The notes under the pieces were generated by a model that ran no database searches, was not told the DNA's origin, and saw only the letters and a list, made by a program, of their open reading frames with translations. From Phycisphaerales bacterium (GTDB taxonomy: Bacteria > Planctomycetota > Phycisphaerae > Sedimentisphaerales > Anaerobacaceae): 32,674 bases of DNA. Position 1 is the first letter of the stretch. Each line of letters begins with the position of its first letter. This document shows, in pieces, positions 30,960 to 32,674 of this stretch. A program made the translations under genes and the position numbers. The stretch is taken from NCBI GenBank assembly GCA_003141315.1, contig PLLP01000014.1:105803-138476 (forward strand), written 5' to 3'.

Positions 30960-31904
30960 TCAAATCATCACCGTAAGGTATTCGGTCTTCTTCACAAAAA
31001 CCATAGTCCCCTCATAATCGGCGGGTATCAATAAACAATCGCCTGCCTTAAATTCCTCACTTTTTCTGCCGGCTGATTTTATCCTGCCGCTGCCGCCTGT
31101 TATGATTATCGCCTTCATTTTTCCAGCGGCAAGCAGCAGTTCGCTTTCCCTCGCCGCCTGACCTTTATCGACCTTGAAGTATTTGCTATCGACCAGCCTG
31201 CCGGTTGTTGCTGCCGGCAATTCTTCAGGACTTTCAAAGTGAATACTTTCCATCGCCTCTTCGATATGAAGCGGCCTCGGGTTTCCTTTGTCATCGAGAC
31301 GGTTGAAATCATATACCCTGTATGTCGTATCCGATGGCATCTGAATCTCTGCGATTATCAGCCCCGCTCCGAGCGAGTGAACCGTCCCCGCAGGCAGATA
31401 ATGGCACTCGCCCGCCTTTACATATACCTTCTGCAAAAGTTCCTCCACGTTTCCTTTTTTTATCGCTTTTGCAAATTCGTCTTTTGTGACTCCTTTTTTC
31501 ACTCCCTTATATATAAAAGCGCCCGGTGCCGCCTCGACAATATACCAGCACTCCGTTTTCGGCTCGCCTTTGCCCATTCTTTTGCAGGTCTCTTCATCCG
31601 GGTGAACCTGGACACTTAATATATCTTCAGCGTCGATAAACTTTATCAGCAGGGGGAACGGCAGCTTAAAATTTGCATCGCCGGTTATTTCCTTTGGAAA
31701 TTTCCTTATCGCTGCATTCAGCGTCAGTCCTTTAAGTTCGCCATTTATTATTACAGACTTATCTACCGGCAGGTCGGTTAATTCCCAGCTTTCGCCGATT
31801 TTTTCGCCCGCGGGCAAATCTTTACCTAAAATATCATGGAGTTTCTGCCCGCCCCAGATTCGCTGCTTGAAAATCGGCTCAAATTTAAGTGGATACGCTT
31901 TCAT
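30960..31904 (-). CDS. manA: Mannose-6-phosphate isomerase, class I
   Basis: Zinc enzyme interconverting mannose 6-phosphate and fructose 6-phosphate, feeding GDP-mannose and glycan synthesis. From ATG 31904 it has 314 residues, beginning MKAYPLKFEPIFKQRIWGGQKL, the standard start of this family. Zinc ligands are visible in LSVQVHPDE and KTECWYI, and in the cupin AGTVHSLGAG. The catalytic arginine region is QMPSDTTYRVYDFNR. GTG 31946 would add 14 non-conserved residues; AGAGGA directly abuts the ATG, a poor spacing, so the start is slightly uncertain. It lies upstream of the dehydrogenase on the same strand, consistent with surface-sugar synthesis. Confidence 0.93.
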   Translation of the reverse strand: MKAYPLKFEPIFKQRIWGGQKLHDILGKDLPAGEKIGESWELTDLPVDKSVIINGELKGLTLNAAIRKFPKEITGDANFKLPFPLLIKFIDAEDILSVQVHPDEETCKRMGKGEPKTECWYIVEAAPGAFIYKGVKKGVTKDEFAKAIKKGNVEELLQKVYVKAGECHYLPAGTVHSLGAGLIIAEIQMPSDTTYRVYDFNRLDDKGNPRPLHIEEAMESIHFESPEELPAATTGRLVDSKYFKVDKGQAARESELLLAAGKMKAIIITGGSGRIKSAGRKSEEFKAGDCLLIPADYEGTMVFVKKTEYLTVMI

Positions 31905-31961
31905 TCCTCTATTGTAACCAATCAGTCGTTCCTGTCCATAAGGCACCCACTCAGTTTTTTC

Positions 31962-31991
31962 TTGACTTGAGGGGATAGAAACAAGTATAAT
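31962..31991 (+). promoter_or_regulatory. Sigma-70 promoter of the GLUG-repeat gene
   Basis: TTGACT (31962-31967), 18 bases, TATAAT (31986-31991), close to consensus, 30 bases before ATG 32021. It points away from manA (divergent pair). Confidence 0.7.
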
Positions 31992-32020
31992 ATTTAAGGA
32001 TTTTTTTAATGAGGTGGAAA

Positions 32021-32674
32021 ATGAAAAAACACTCAGTTCTCAGTCTGGCAATAATCGCTTTATTGGTATGTACAGCCGCTGAAGCCAAATACAGCGGCGG
32101 CGCCGGCGAGCCGAACAACCCATACCAAATCGCCGATGCCAATGACTTGCTGGCTTTGGGCGCCAATACGGCGGATTATGACAAGTTCTTTATCCTGACG
32201 GCGGATGTTAATTTGGCAGGGCAAGTCTTTATGAAGGCAATCATTGGAAGTACTGCCTTTGCAGGGACGTTTGATGGCAATGGCCATAAAATCACTCATT
32301 TTACAAACGGAGGCTTATTTGGCGTCAACCACGGCTCGATTAAAAACCTCGGCCTTGAGAATTTTACTGTAAGCGGTTCTGCATTTGTCGGCGGGCTGGT
32401 GGGATACAACGGCTACAGTATCAGCAATTGCTATTCGACAGGTACGGTCAGCGGTGGTTCTAATTCTTCTTATGTCGGCGGTCTGGTGGGATGGAACGGC
32501 GACAACGGCAATATCAGCAATTGCTATTCGACAGGTGCCGTCAGCGGTTCTGACAGTGTCGGCGGTCTGGTGGGATACAACGGCTGCTCCAACAGCAATA
32601 TCAGCAATTGCTATTCGACAGGTACGGTCAGCGGTTCTGCATTTGTCGGCGGTCTGGTGGGATACAACGGCTAC
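32021..32674 (+). CDS. Secreted GLUG-motif repeat protein (3' cut by window)
   Basis: At least 218 residues and open at the window end. A signal peptide (MKKHSVLSLAIIALLVCTAAEA) is followed by KYSGGAGEPNNPYQIADANDLLALG, common at the start of planctomycete GLUG and pectin-lyase-like surface proteins. A parallel-beta-like region comes next (FAGTFDGNGHKITHF, GLFGVNHGSIKNLGLENF). From about residue 118 there are GLUG repeats of 28-29 residues, each with VGGLVGYNG...ISNCYSTGTVSG; four begin before the window ends. ATG 32021 has GAGGTGG close upstream; the in-frame ATG 32009 has AAGGA upstream and is an alternative. Likely a long cell-surface or extracellular adhesin or carbohydrate-active protein; the C-terminal domain is not visible. 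Confidence 0.85.
   Translation, partial: MKKHSVLSLAIIALLVCTAAEAKYSGGAGEPNNPYQIADANDLLALGANTADYDKFFILTADVNLAGQVFMKAIIGSTAFAGTFDGNGHKITHFTNGGLFGVNHGSIKNLGLENFTVSGSAFVGGLVGYNGYSISNCYSTGTVSGGSNSSYVGGLVGWNGDNGNISNCYSTGAVSGSDSVGGLVGYNGCSNSNISNCYSTGTVSGSAFVGGLVGYNGY
32387..32674 (+). repeat. In-frame tandem GLUG-encoding repeats
   Basis: Units begin at 32387, 32474, 32558 and 32645 (steps of 87, 84 and 87 bases, all multiples of three). Long stretches are nearly identical in DNA, for example GTCGGCGGTCTGGTGGGA and ATCAGCAATTGCTATTCGAC, so they arose by recent duplication or are kept alike by recombination. They vary mainly in the short linker after NG. Confidence 0.9.

Noticed and set aside
32387-32674. 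CRISPR-like spacing of direct repeats
   Set aside because: The repeats are in frame, encode GLUG motifs and lack unique spacers of constant length; this is a protein repeat.

Overview
The window reads as a chromosome segment of a moderate-GC, Gram-negative (diderm) bacterium. Genes for Kdo/LPS assembly (kdsD, kdsC, an LptC/LptA-like protein, a broken lpxI), a C-terminal-Phe outer-membrane barrel, a GLUG-repeat surface protein, a Ycf46-type AAA+ ATPase and frequent GTG/TTG/ATT starts together suggest a planctomycete-like lineage (Phycisphaerae/Sedimentisphaerales would fit). That placement is an inference from gene content, not a measured phylogeny. No phage, IS transposase, CRISPR array or rRNA is visible.

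Layout. 1-3318 (+): translation cluster thrS(3' part)-infC-rpmI-rplT-pheS; infC appears to use an ATT start, and a hairpin/T-tract lies between infC and rpmI. 3319-7285: an eroded region with a small membrane protein, a 5'-truncated lpxI, an outer-membrane barrel gene, a nitronate monooxygenase, two short gene-like stubs, and two copies of a 102-bp direct repeat. 7286-9847 (+): Ycf46-like ATPase, then a sigma-54-type promoter driving a four-EF-hand protein with a strong terminator. 9979-10247 (+): a sigma-70 promoter, a 6S-RNA-like structured RNA and a terminator. 10406-16341 (+): TIGR03936 radical-SAM-linked protein, RNase E/G, kdsD, kdsC and a large LptC/LptA-like protein.

16365-23406 (-): an electron-transfer operon read etfB, an uncharacterised zinc-ribbon/deoxyribosyltransferase-like gene, etfA, acyl-CoA dehydrogenase, HAD phosphatase; upstream of it lie an ArfB-like GGQ protein and a DUF1028 lipoprotein. 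23575-28715 (+): an Agl23-like membrane glycosyltransferase, alkaline phosphatase, an exported methyltransferase and an APC permease. 28765-31904 (-): tRNA-Pro(GGG), a NusG-like antiterminator, a UDP-HexNAc dehydrogenase and mannose-6-phosphate isomerase (polysaccharide precursors and their transcription). 32021-end (+): a secreted GLUG-repeat protein that runs off the window.

The most unusual feature is the foreign-looking gene between etfB and etfA. A second, diverged copy of the last 18 codons of etfB lies just downstream of it (14 of 18 residues identical, about 63% nucleotide identity). This suggests the gene entered at the 3' end of etfB, either with a replacement etfB tail or beside the remnant of a second etfB. 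Other points worth checking are the 6S-like RNA, the sigma-54/EF-hand unit, the 102-bp leader repeat with a structure-preserving hairpin change, a dispersed CCGCC-N3-GGCGG palindrome family that also lies inside coding sequence, and short-period degenerate repeats in intergenic spacers, several of them directly before start codons.
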